A stretch of DNA of 64,000 nucleotides from Denitrobaculum tricleocarpae (GTDB taxonomy: Bacteria; Pseudomonadota; Alphaproteobacteria; Kiloniellales; Kiloniellaceae). The notes beneath the pieces are model-generated. The model did not search any database, was not told the origin of the DNA, and saw only the letters and a program-made list of their open reading frames with translations. The DNA is taken from contig NZ_ML660055.1 of the NCBI RefSeq assembly GCF_007004665.1, positions 310,001 to 374,000 of the forward strand, in the 5' to 3' direction. The position numbers and the translations under genes were made by a program. Shown here one piece after another: positions 25,655-33,485 of the stretch. Within the stretch, counting starts at the first letter, position 1. Every line of letters begins with the position of its first letter.

Positions 25655-28042
25655 ATGGCGGCAAGAGACAGCGCAATCAGCCGATCAGGCCGGGACGAAC
25701 GGCCCCGGTTTCTGCCGGAAGGCAGTGGAGACTTCATGCGCCGGCGTCTTGTGGAAGCGCTCGGCCTGCTGGTGCTCGCGTTTGCCCTCGCAGCACTGGC
25801 CGCCCTGCTGACCTTCAACCCCATGGATCCCTCGCCCAATCACGCGACCGACGGGCCTGTCACGAACCTGCTGGGCCGCCCTGGCGCCGGCATCGTAGGT
25901 TTCCTGCTGCCGCTGCTGGGACTGAGTTGTTTTATGCTCACCCCGGTCCTAGGGGGCTGGTCCTGGCGCCTGTTCCGGGATCACACGCTGCCCCATTGGT
26001 GGCTTCGCCTCGGCGCGATGGTGGCCGGAATCATCATATTCGCCGCCGGACTCGCCGCGCTGCCCCAGCCCGAGGGCTGGCTGGTCGAGAATGCCGGCCT
26101 GGGAGGTATCCTGGGCGGCATCATCCTCAACAGTCTCTCCCAAATGATTGGTCTGACGTCCTGGATTATCGCAATCCCGGCTTTCCTGCTGGGCGGCACG
26201 GCATTGGTCTACGCCATGGGTCTGAAACGTCAGGAATGGGTGGCACTGCGTCACAGCCTGTCGGGCTTTGCGGATAACTTCGGCCGGCGCGACGGCGCTG
26301 ACGAACCGCACGATTCCCTGGAAACCGCCGTCAGCCGCCCGAAAGCGCCCCGGCGCAAAGCCCAACGCAGCAAGGAGCGGATCGAGCCGAGCCTTGGCGA
26401 AGAGAGCAGGCCCCTGTCCAAGGCGGTCGTGGAGACGGAAGACGACCTCAACTTCGTCGCCCCGCGTAAAGCACGCCCCAAACCGGGCAAACGCGCGCAG
26501 GAAGCGCAGCAACCCAAGCTTTTCGGCAGCCACGGAGAGTACGAGCTCCCGCCCCTCACCCTCCTGGCGCTGCCCCCGGCCTCGGCCCAGGACGCGATCC
26601 AGACCCGCGACGCTCTGAAAAAGAACGCCGCGATGCTCGAGACGGTGCTACAGGACTTCGGCGTGCGCGGCGAAATCGTCAAAGTCCGGCCCGGTCCCGT
26701 GGTGACCCGCTACGAGCTTGAGCCGGCACCGGGCACCAAAACCAGCCGGGTCGTGGGCCTGGCCGACGACATCGCCCGCTCCATGAGCGCTATTTCCGTG
26801 CGTGTCGCGGTGGTGCCCGGCTCCAGCGTGATCGGCATCGAGCTACCCAATGCCCTGCGCGAGACCGTTTATCTGCGCGAGTTGCTGGGCTCGGACGTCT
26901 TCGACCGCGCCGGCGGAAAGCTGCCGATGATTTTGGGCAAGGATATCGGTGGACACCCGACCATTGCCGACCTCGGGCGCATGCCGCATCTGCTCATGGC
27001 AGGCACCACCGGTTCCGGTAAGTCCGTGGCCGTGAACTCCATGATTCTCTCGCTGCTGTTCCGCTTCACACCGGACCAGTGCAAGTTCATCATGATCGAC
27101 CCCAAGATGCTGGAGCTCTCGGTCTACGACGACATTCCGCATCTGCTGGCCCCCGTGGTCACCGAGCCGAAAAAGGCTGTGGTGGCGCTCAAATGGACCG
27201 TACGGGAGATGGAGGAGCGCTACCGGAACATGTCGCGCCTCGGCGTGCGGAACATCGACGGCTACAACAGCCGGATGGAGGAAGCGAAGAAAAAGGGCGA
27301 GATCCTGACCCGCAAGGTCCAGACCGGCTTCGACCCGGACACCGGGCAGCCGATCCACGAGGAACAGCCTTTCGAGACCGAGCCCCTGCCCTTCATCGTG
27401 GTGGTTGTCGACGAGATGGCCGATCTGATGCTGGTCGCGGGCAAGGACATCGAGGGCGCGGTACAGCGCCTGGCCCAGATGGCACGCGCGGCAGGCATCC
27501 ACCTGATCATGGCGACTCAGCGGCCCTCCGTGGACGTCATCACGGGCACCATCAAGGCGAACTTTCCGACCCGGATCAGCTTCCATGTGACTTCGAAAAT
27601 CGACAGCCGGACCATTCTGGGCGAACAGGGCGCGGAACAGTTACTGGGCCAGGGCGACATGCTCTACATGGGACAGGGCGGCAGAATTGCGCGTGTTCAC
27701 GGCCCGCTTGTGACCGATCAGGAAGTCGAAGATGTCGTTGCCTGCTTGAAACGGCAGGGGCAGCCTTCCTACATCGAGTCTGTGACCGAGGATGAAGAGC
27801 CCTCGTTTGACGGTATGGATAGCCCCGGTGGCGGCAACAGCGGCGATGAGCTTTATGATCAGGCCATCGCCATTGTCGCCCAGCATCGCAAGGCCTCAAC
27901 GAGCTTTATCCAGCGCCAACTGCAGATCGGCTACAACCGGGCGGCGCGGATTATTGAAAAGATGGAAGCGGAAGGCGTCGTCAGCCCGGCCAATCACGTT
28001 GGAAAACGCGAAGTTCTCGCCCCCGGCGGACACGACGATTAA
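25655..28042 (+). CDS. ftsK: DNA translocase FtsK
   Basis: A 795-residue FtsK: four or five N-terminal membrane helices (about residues 30-185) that anchor it at the septum, a short charged linker (about 205-300, shorter than in E. coli), the RecA-like motor with Walker A GTTGSGKS at about residue 450 and Walker B VVVVDEMADLM near 582, and the C-terminal gamma winged helix (STSFIQRQLQIGYNRAARIIEKME, from about 730) that reads KOPS sites. It pumps chromosome ends and activates dimer resolution at division. lolA follows after three bases. Confidence 0.96.
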   Translation: MAARDSAISRSGRDERPRFLPEGSGDFMRRRLVEALGLLVLAFALAALAALLTFNPMDPSPNHATDGPVTNLLGRPGAGIVGFLLPLLGLSCFMLTPVLGGWSWRLFRDHTLPHWWLRLGAMVAGIIIFAAGLAALPQPEGWLVENAGLGGILGGIILNSLSQMIGLTSWIIAIPAFLLGGTALVYAMGLKRQEWVALRHSLSGFADNFGRRDGADEPHDSLETAVSRPKAPRRKAQRSKERIEPSLGEESRPLSKAVVETEDDLNFVAPRKARPKPGKRAQEAQQPKLFGSHGEYELPPLTLLALPPASAQDAIQTRDALKKNAAMLETVLQDFGVRGEIVKVRPGPVVTRYELEPAPGTKTSRVVGLADDIARSMSAISVRVAVVPGSSVIGIELPNALRETVYLRELLGSDVFDRAGGKLPMILGKDIGGHPTIADLGRMPHLLMAGTTGSGKSVAVNSMILSLLFRFTPDQCKFIMIDPKMLELSVYDDIPHLLAPVVTEPKKAVVALKWTVREMEERYRNMSRLGVRNIDGYNSRMEEAKKKGEILTRKVQTGFDPDTGQPIHEEQPFETEPLPFIVVVVDEMADLMLVAGKDIEGAVQRLAQMARAAGIHLIMATQRPSVDVITGTIKANFPTRISFHVTSKIDSRTILGEQGAEQLLGQGDMLYMGQGGRIARVHGPLVTDQEVEDVVACLKRQGQPSYIESVTEDEEPSFDGMDSPGGGNSGDELYDQAIAIVAQHRKASTSFIQRQLQIGYNRAARIIEKMEAEGVVSPANHVGKREVLAPGGHDD

Positions 28043-28045
28043 AGA

Positions 28046-28813
28046 ATGAAGACTTGGCTCAAAGCTGCGGTGGTCTCCGGCCTGACCGCGTCGGCCACCG
28101 CTATCGGATTACCGGCAGTGGCCCAAAACGCTGCTGAAGAAGCACCGGAGGCGGCCAACGAGCTCGCGCGCCCGCCTGGGTTGGAACCAGCGATCAACTG
28201 GACCGGCCCACGTAAGCTCAGCAACGGCGAGCCCCCCCTTCAGACCACCGCGCTCTCACCCGACGACAGCGCCGCCGTGGCACGGGTCGAGCGCTATCTG
28301 AACACCCTGACCTCGGTGCATGCGCGCTTCATCCAGGTTTCGACCAACGGTTCCTTCGCCGAGGGTGAGGTTCACATCCAGCGGCCGGGAAAGATGCGCT
28401 TTCAGTACGACGACCCGCACCCGGCGCTCCTGATCGCCAACGGCCTGACCCTGCTGTATTACGACCGTGAACTGAAGCAGGCCACCTTCCTGCCCCTGTG
28501 GGAGACTCCGCTCTGGTTCCTGATCCGGGAAAAGGTGGAGCTGACCGACGACATCGAGATTGTCGACGTCGTCCAGGACGCCGGTGTGCTTTCCATGATT
28601 CTGGAGGACTCCTCCAATGGCGACGTGGGCCGCATCACCCTGACCTTCAGCGACAAGCCGCTGCGCCTGCATAAGTGGGAGGTGGTGGATGCCCAGGGGA
28701 TCGCCACACAGGTGTCCCTGTTCAACGCCGAATACGACGTTCCGATCGAGAAATCGGTCTTCGAATACGACGATCTGGAAATCGATACCCCGGGATTGGG
28801 AAATAACCGCTGA
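28046..28813 (+). CDS. lolA: Outer membrane lipoprotein carrier protein LolA
   Basis: A 255-residue periplasmic protein with a signal peptide (KAAVVSGLTASATAIGLPAVAQ) and an extended N-linker before the LolA fold: ARVERYLNTLTSVHARFIQVSTNG, EGEVHIQRPGKMRFQYDDP and LLIANGLTLLYYDREL. It ferries lipoproteins from the LolCDE complex to the outer membrane. Only three bases separate it from ftsK, a common alphaproteobacterial pairing, so they are very likely co-transcribed. Convergent with the sterol-desaturase-like gene nine bases on. Confidence 0.92.
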   Translation: MKTWLKAAVVSGLTASATAIGLPAVAQNAAEEAPEAANELARPPGLEPAINWTGPRKLSNGEPPLQTTALSPDDSAAVARVERYLNTLTSVHARFIQVSTNGSFAEGEVHIQRPGKMRFQYDDPHPALLIANGLTLLYYDRELKQATFLPLWETPLWFLIREKVELTDDIEIVDVVQDAGVLSMILEDSSNGDVGRITLTFSDKPLRLHKWEVVDAQGIATQVSLFNAEYDVPIEKSVFEYDDLEIDTPGLGNNR

Positions 28814-28822
28814 CGGGAATGC

Positions 28823-29662
28823 TTACGAGGAAATCCGGTTTTCCGCTGCTGGAGATCCGCGTCGTCCCCTGAAGGGACGCATCAGCAGATGTAAGAACCT
28901 GCGCTCTTCCGTCCGTTCGACGCCGATCGGCATATCCGGCCAGCGCTCGGTCTTGGAGCTCGATCCGAAAATCCGGTCCCAGAAGCTGAAGATCGTGCCG
29001 TAGTTGGAATCCGTATCGCGCCGGATCGCGTGATGGTGCACCCAATGGATCGAGGGGGTGATGATCACGCGTGAGAGCAAGTGTTCGGTCTTTGCGCCGA
29101 GTTTCAGGTTTGAATGCTGAAAGAGCGCGCAGAGAAGCACCAGAATCTCGAAGACGATGACCGAAAAGAAGGGAATTCCGAGCAAAAGGATGACCCCGGC
29201 CCGGGCCGCGGCGGAGAGAAGCACCTCGCCGAAATGGAAGCGCAGGGCGGTCGAGGTGTCGAGAAAGCGGTCAAGGTGGTGCACTTCGTGAAAGCGCCAG
29301 AGGAACTGGACTTCGTGGTTGGCCCGGTGCCACCAGTAGATCAAACAGTCCAGGATGATCAGATCGATGATCAGGCCGGTCAGCCCCGACCACCAGTCGG
29401 GACGCCAGTCCAGCGCGTGGGTCGAGGCCCAGAGCGTCAGCGGAATGACAATCAGGGGCGCCAAACCGACGTTCGCCAGCCAGAGGCTGAGATTACGCCC
29501 GACCCGCTGCCACGCGCCCAGGGGACGTTCACCTGCGGTCAACGCCGGCTCAGGCCGCTCCCGCGCCGCCGGTTTCCAGCGTTCGGCCAGGAAAAACAAC
29601 GCGAACCAGGCCAGAACGACAGCGGCTTTCCACTCGAGAATGGATGATTCCAGGGCTTCCAT
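28823..29662 (-). CDS. Sterol desaturase / fatty acid hydroxylase superfamily protein
   Basis: A 279-residue membrane di-iron protein. Histidine clusters of the superfamily are visible: HRANHE, FHEVHHLD and HWVHHHAIRRDTDSNYG, among four or five hydrophobic helices. Members hydroxylate or desaturate lipids, carotenoids or sterols using O2. The substrate cannot be read from sequence. Convergent with lolA and alone on its strand. Confidence 0.88.
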   Translation of the reverse strand: MEALESSILEWKAAVVLAWFALFFLAERWKPAARERPEPALTAGERPLGAWQRVGRNLSLWLANVGLAPLIVIPLTLWASTHALDWRPDWWSGLTGLIIDLIILDCLIYWWHRANHEVQFLWRFHEVHHLDRFLDTSTALRFHFGEVLLSAAARAGVILLLGIPFFSVIVFEILVLLCALFQHSNLKLGAKTEHLLSRVIITPSIHWVHHHAIRRDTDSNYGTIFSFWDRIFGSSSKTERWPDMPIGVERTEERRFLHLLMRPFRGRRGSPAAENRISS

Positions 29663-29799
29663 GTCCTTTAGGTATTCTTCTCGCCCGTCTCCCGCAAGGA
29701 CAGCCGTTGAAAATCGCCTTCACGCTTGTTTGATCATCTGCCGCGCATTCCAGCAGCCAACCCCTTGCCATAATAGGTCGACACGCTAAGCTTCCTCTT

Positions 29800-30591
29800 A
29801 TGACACATTCATCCTACGCGCCGCTGATCGGCGTCCCCGCCTGCGTGCGCGAATACGACGGCAAGAGCTTTCATACGGTCGGCGACAAGTATGTCCGGGC
29901 GATTTCGCTGGCAACCGGCGGCCTGCCGGTCATGTTGCCCTCGCTGGGCGAGCTGATCGACATTCCCCAGGCCGTGGCGCGCCTGGACGGCCTGCTTGTC
30001 ACCGGCAGCCCCTCCAACGTCCATCCGGATCACTACGGGGTCGCACCGACACCCGAGGCCGAGCCCCATGACATTGCGCGCGACGCCACCACCCTGCCGC
30101 TGATCCGTGAGGCCGTACGCCAGGGCCTGCCGCTTTTCGCCATCTGCCGCGGCATGCAGGAACTCAATGTGGCTTTCGGCGGCACGCTGCACGCCCGCGT
30201 CCACGAGATGCCGGAGAAGTTCGATCACCGCCAGCCCCGGCACGATGATCCGGACGTCCAGTACGGACCCCGGCACCCGGCCCATCTGGTGAAAGACGGT
30301 CTGCTCGAGAGCCTGCTTGGAGAATCCGAAATCACCATCAACTCGCTGCATTGGCAGGCGGTTGACCGCCTGGGCGAAGGCCTCAGCCTGGAAGCTCTGG
30401 CCCACGACGACACCGTGGAGGCCATTAAGGTGGACGGTGCGAGGGATTTCGCGCTGGGTGTGCAGTGGCATCCCGAATACAAGGTCATGGAAAATCCGCA
30501 GTCCGTGAAGCTTTTCGAGGCCTTCGGCAAAGCCGCCCGGACCCGGGCGCTCGCCCGCGCCGCAGGGTCCCTTCAGGCATTGTCTGCCTGA
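29800..30591 (+). CDS. Gamma-glutamyl-gamma-aminobutyrate hydrolase family protein (PuuD-like, class I glutamine amidotransferase)
   Basis: A 263-residue peptidase C26 member: early PLIGVPACVREYDGKSFHTVGDKYV, LDGLLVTGSPSNVHPDHYG, the nucleophile Cys in LFAICRGMQELNVAFGG, and the catalytic His in GVQWHPEYKV. PuuD cleaves gamma-glutamyl-GABA in putrescine breakdown. No other putrescine genes are nearby, so the substrate is open. Starts at ATG 29800 and is followed by a long spacer holding a candidate small RNA. Confidence 0.88.
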   Translation: MTHSSYAPLIGVPACVREYDGKSFHTVGDKYVRAISLATGGLPVMLPSLGELIDIPQAVARLDGLLVTGSPSNVHPDHYGVAPTPEAEPHDIARDATTLPLIREAVRQGLPLFAICRGMQELNVAFGGTLHARVHEMPEKFDHRQPRHDDPDVQYGPRHPAHLVKDGLLESLLGESEITINSLHWQAVDRLGEGLSLEALAHDDTVEAIKVDGARDFALGVQWHPEYKVMENPQSVKLFEAFGKAARTRALARAAGSLQALSA

Positions 30592-31004
30592 GCCGTTGCA
30601 GTCCAGGCGCCGGCCTCTCGAGAGAGGGCCCGCCACCGAACTGGAAAAAGCAGTGATGGTCGCCCCGGGCAGCAGCAGCGTGCCGGAAATGCGATGGAAC
30701 GCGGCGCGAACACCTCGGGCGAGAGTGCTTGATAGATATTTTCTATTAAGCCTGAAGTGGGATTTCTCATCCGTTCGGCGCGCGGAAACGGCGTCCGTCA
30801 CCAAGTCTATGAAAAAAAATGGGAATTCATTTTTTTCGGGACCGCGGTGGCCGGTCACGTCGGTCGCAGGTGCCCGGAAACTGCCCTGGTTTCCGTTCGA
30901 AATCGGCAGATTTCGCCTGCTCTGCATCCTATGCGGGGCGGTTTTGCACAGGACGCATAGCAAGAGACGATTGTAAGTTCAGAAATGTGACCTATCTATT
31001 AATC
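30592..31004. other. Spacer upstream of the candidate small RNA
   Basis: No supported gene. A 126-codon frame at 30596 shows mixed composition and no homology I can see. The 3' end supplies a possible promoter for the small RNA: TTGTAA (30971-30976), 16 bases, TATCTA (30993-30998). Confidence 0.4.
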
Positions 31005-31132
31005 TAAGACCGCAGCCAGTATGGCACGCGGCCAGAATGGAAAGAGATAGCTCCCCCCTATCGTCTTTCTAATCTCTGCGAAGAACTGGAACGCCCGGCT
31101 CTCCCCCCGACCGGGCGTTCCTTTATTTTTTC
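31005..31132 (+). ncRNA. Candidate small RNA with two C-rich (anti-Shine-Dalgarno) loops
   Basis: About 128 nt from a plausible promoter to a strong terminator, with no frame. Hairpin one (31039-31070): 11-12 bp stem with one bulged G and a seven-base loop CTCCCCC. Hairpin two is the terminator (31089-31122), whose loop reads CTCTCCCCCCGA. Paired loops with CUCC-type sequence are the hallmark of alphaproteobacterial small RNAs that bind ribosome sites, such as the mmgR/alpha-r8, alpha-r14 and CcsR groups. The family match is by architecture only; ends are estimates. Confidence 0.6.
31089..31132 (+). terminator. Rho-independent terminator with C-rich loop
   Basis: Perfect 11-bp stem GGAACGCCCGG / CCGGGCGTTCC, 12-base loop, then TTTATTTTTT. 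It is about 500 bases after the last gene upstream, which argues that it ends a separate short transcript. Confidence 0.92.
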
Positions 31133-31474
31133 AATAGCTTACTTCCCCCGGTACTTGCTTCTGCGGCTTTTGGCGCAGTTGGATTCTTCGAGAGTCGGCA
31201 GGTTACTTCCCCACACCACCCCTGACCCGGCGAGAACTTAACACTTTAACCTGTCGCTGGACCGGATCTCGTTCTGACGGAAGCACAGCTTGCGGGGCCG
31301 CATACGCTTAATTCGTTCCAATCCTGCCGACTTTCCTCTAGCTTCGGGTTCAAGCTGTCTCACGGCTGAATCCATTCCGGTACAGAAACGACAATCTGCG
31401 GGAGAATCCCGCCGCACTGATTTTTGTTCCGGAAACGAAACAATAACAACCTCCATCGAAATTCGGGAGCCTGC

Positions 31475-32269
31475 ATGTCCGTCCGATTGATCACCTGGAA
31501 TGTCAACTCTCTACGCCAGCGGTTGGATCATCTGGCGCGCATCACCGAGGAACAGTCGCCACAGGTTGTCTGCCTGCAGGAGACCAAGGTCCAGAATGGC
31601 GATTTTCCTGTCGAAGCCATAAAATCCATGGGCTACGAGCACCTGAGCATTCATGGTCAGAAGAGCTACAACGGCGTCGCGATCCTCTCGCGCCTGCCCT
31701 TCGAGACCGAGGACCGCCGGGTCTGGTGCGAAAAGGACGATTGCCGCCACCTCAGCGTCACCGTCGCCGGCGGATTGGAGATTCACAACTTTTACGTTCC
31801 CTCAGGCGGGAATGTTCCGGACCCGGAACAGAATGACAAGTTTGCCCATAAGCTTCAGTTTCTGACCGAGATGGCGGCCTGGGCCAAGAGTGACAAAGTC
31901 GCGCAGCGCAAAGCGGTCCTGGTCGGCGACATGAACGTCGCGCCCTTCGAGCAGGATGTATGGAATCACAAACGCCTCGTGAAGTCCGTCGGCCACACGC
32001 CGGTCGAGACCGAACATATGCTCGCGCTCCATGCGGCGGGCGATTTCGTCGATGTCGGGCGGCATTTCGTTCCGCTTCCGGAACCTTTGTATAGCTGGTG
32101 GGGATACCGCTTCAAGGAAGCCTTCGCGCGCGATTACGGCTGGCGCCTGGATCACGTCCTGGCCTCGCCGGCTCTCGCGCCCTCGGTCTCGGCCATGCAG
32201 ATCCTGCGCGACAGCCGGTCCTGGGAAAAGCCGTCGGATCACGTTCCGATCATGGTGGACATCGACTGA
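31475..32269 (+). CDS. xthA: Exodeoxyribonuclease III (AP endonuclease)
   Basis: A 264-residue ExoIII family enzyme of base-excision repair: start MSVRLITWNVNSLRQR (Asn metal site), CLQETKVQNGDFP (Glu), LVGDMNVAPFEQDVWN (Asp, Asn) and the terminal WRLDHVLASP and PSDHVPIMVDID (Asp, His). It cuts DNA 5' to abasic sites and trims 3' ends. ATG 31475 has CGGGAG upstream; a longer frame from 31424 is not homologous. Confidence 0.95.
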   Translation: MSVRLITWNVNSLRQRLDHLARITEEQSPQVVCLQETKVQNGDFPVEAIKSMGYEHLSIHGQKSYNGVAILSRLPFETEDRRVWCEKDDCRHLSVTVAGGLEIHNFYVPSGGNVPDPEQNDKFAHKLQFLTEMAAWAKSDKVAQRKAVLVGDMNVAPFEQDVWNHKRLVKSVGHTPVETEHMLALHAAGDFVDVGRHFVPLPEPLYSWWGYRFKEAFARDYGWRLDHVLASPALAPSVSAMQILRDSRSWEKPSDHVPIMVDID

Positions 32270-32320
32270 CCGAGCGGCCAGATCTCAATATCAGACCTCA
32301 CTACCAGATCTACATGTAGG

Positions 32321-32818
32321 TCACGCAGCCCCGCCTGCCCGGTACATGTAGTAGCGGCCCGGCCTTACACCTTCGGGAAGCGCAAGGGCTTCGGCACCTG
32401 AAAAGGCGGTTTCCTGATCCGAGATAATGATCCCGCCCGGACAAAGAAGATCCGGCACGAAGCCTGCGATGTAACGTCCGATCTCGGCATTGCGGGCCTG
32501 GTCGCCGGTGCCGATATCCGAGTGGATCAGCCGGACCTGTCCCCGGAAGCGCTCGACCGCCCTGGGCAGGGTCTCGGAAAGATCACCCAGAAAGAGATGT
32601 TCATCGTCGGGGATGCAGTCCGGATGTGCCGCAACCTTACGCTCAAAAACGAAGATCTCGCAGTTGGAGCAGATCTCCCGGATGTGATCGTAGGTCCGGC
32701 CGTTGCCAAGGCCCAGTTCCAGGACCGGCCCCTGAAGATCACGCACAAGGTCGACACCCTGCTGCAGGCAGGCGCGCTGCGCCTGCAGGCGCCGGATGAC
32801 ACTGTCTAAGCGACTCAT
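32321..32818 (-). CDS. Class I SAM-dependent methyltransferase-like protein
   Basis: A 165-residue protein with a Rossmann motif I VLELGLGNGRTYDHIRE near residue 34, a motif II acid in IFVFERK, and RLIHSDIGTGD further on. It is short for a methyltransferase and its C-terminus (GRYYMYRAGG) ends soon after the core strands, so it may be a minimal enzyme or have lost activity. ATG 32818 is chosen over 32866, which adds a tail without family character. On the minus strand with the next two genes; substrate unknown. Confidence 0.75.
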   Translation of the reverse strand: MSRLDSVIRRLQAQRACLQQGVDLVRDLQGPVLELGLGNGRTYDHIREICSNCEIFVFERKVAAHPDCIPDDEHLFLGDLSETLPRAVERFRGQVRLIHSDIGTGDQARNAEIGRYIAGFVPDLLCPGGIIISDQETAFSGAEALALPEGVRPGRYYMYRAGGAA

Positions 32819-32916
32819 TTGAATTCCTGTTGTTCCGAAGGTGATCGCGCAACGCCCAACCGGCAAAGACCGCGAACCAATTCTATTTCGTTCAATGTGA
32901 GGATATTCGCTTGCTT

Positions 32917-33369
32917 CTAAGCATTCCCTGCGCGCGCAGCCATCAGCTGTGCCGTTGTGGCCTCAAGGCGGTGCGCCAGCACACGCATGACCTCGACGCC
33001 CATCTCCGGGAAATCCGTCACCATGCGGAAGAAGAGGTCCTTTGTTACCTTCAGGGTGACCAGATCACTCTCCGCAATCACCGTCGCGGTCCGGGGTACA
33101 TCGCAGAGAATTGCGATTTCACCAATAATATCATTGCGTTCCATGGTTGCGACCGTCAAGGGACCTTCCGGCGTGTCGACTTCAACATTCGCCTTCCCGT
33201 CGATCAGGATAAAGGCTGAGTCGCCCGGATCGCCCTGGCTGCAGAGTACTTGTCCCGGTTTGAACATCATCCTTTCACTGGCAAAGGCCATCAGTTTCAG
33301 CTTCGCCGGCTCCACATTGGCGAAAAGCGGAATATTCCGAAGGATTTCAACTTCCTGCTCGATGCTCAT
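32917..33369 (-). CDS. Cyclic nucleotide-binding domain protein (CRP-like sensor without DNA-binding domain)
   Basis: A 150-residue protein that is one cNMP-binding domain: FKPGQVLCSQGDPGDSAFILIDGKANV, then GEIAILCDVPRTATVIAE, the phosphate-binding cassette with Glu and Arg of the cAMP site. No helix-turn-helix follows, so it probably controls a partner protein directly. ATG 33369 starts at MSIEQEVEILRNIPLF. It lies 116 bases downstream of the odd ABC gene on the same strand. Two class III cyclases elsewhere in the window could make its ligand. Confidence 0.85.
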   Translation of the reverse strand: MSIEQEVEILRNIPLFANVEPAKLKLMAFASERMMFKPGQVLCSQGDPGDSAFILIDGKANVEVDTPEGPLTVATMERNDIIGEIAILCDVPRTATVIAESDLVTLKVTKDLFFRMVTDFPEMGVEVMRVLAHRLEATTAQLMAARAGNA

Positions 33370-33485
33370 CTTAGCGTTCCTATGTTTCGGCGAGTGCCTC
33401 ACCCTTTACGAGATAGTTACCGTATCCGCGTTCCACCAATCACGACTTCGCGTTTCCCGCGCGCAACTCTTCACGCACCATTCCC

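Noticed and set aside
30596-30976. A 126-codon frame downstream of the PuuD-like gene
   Set aside because: No family likeness and no ribosome site; overlapping frames are equally open. It could be a decayed gene but nothing supports that.
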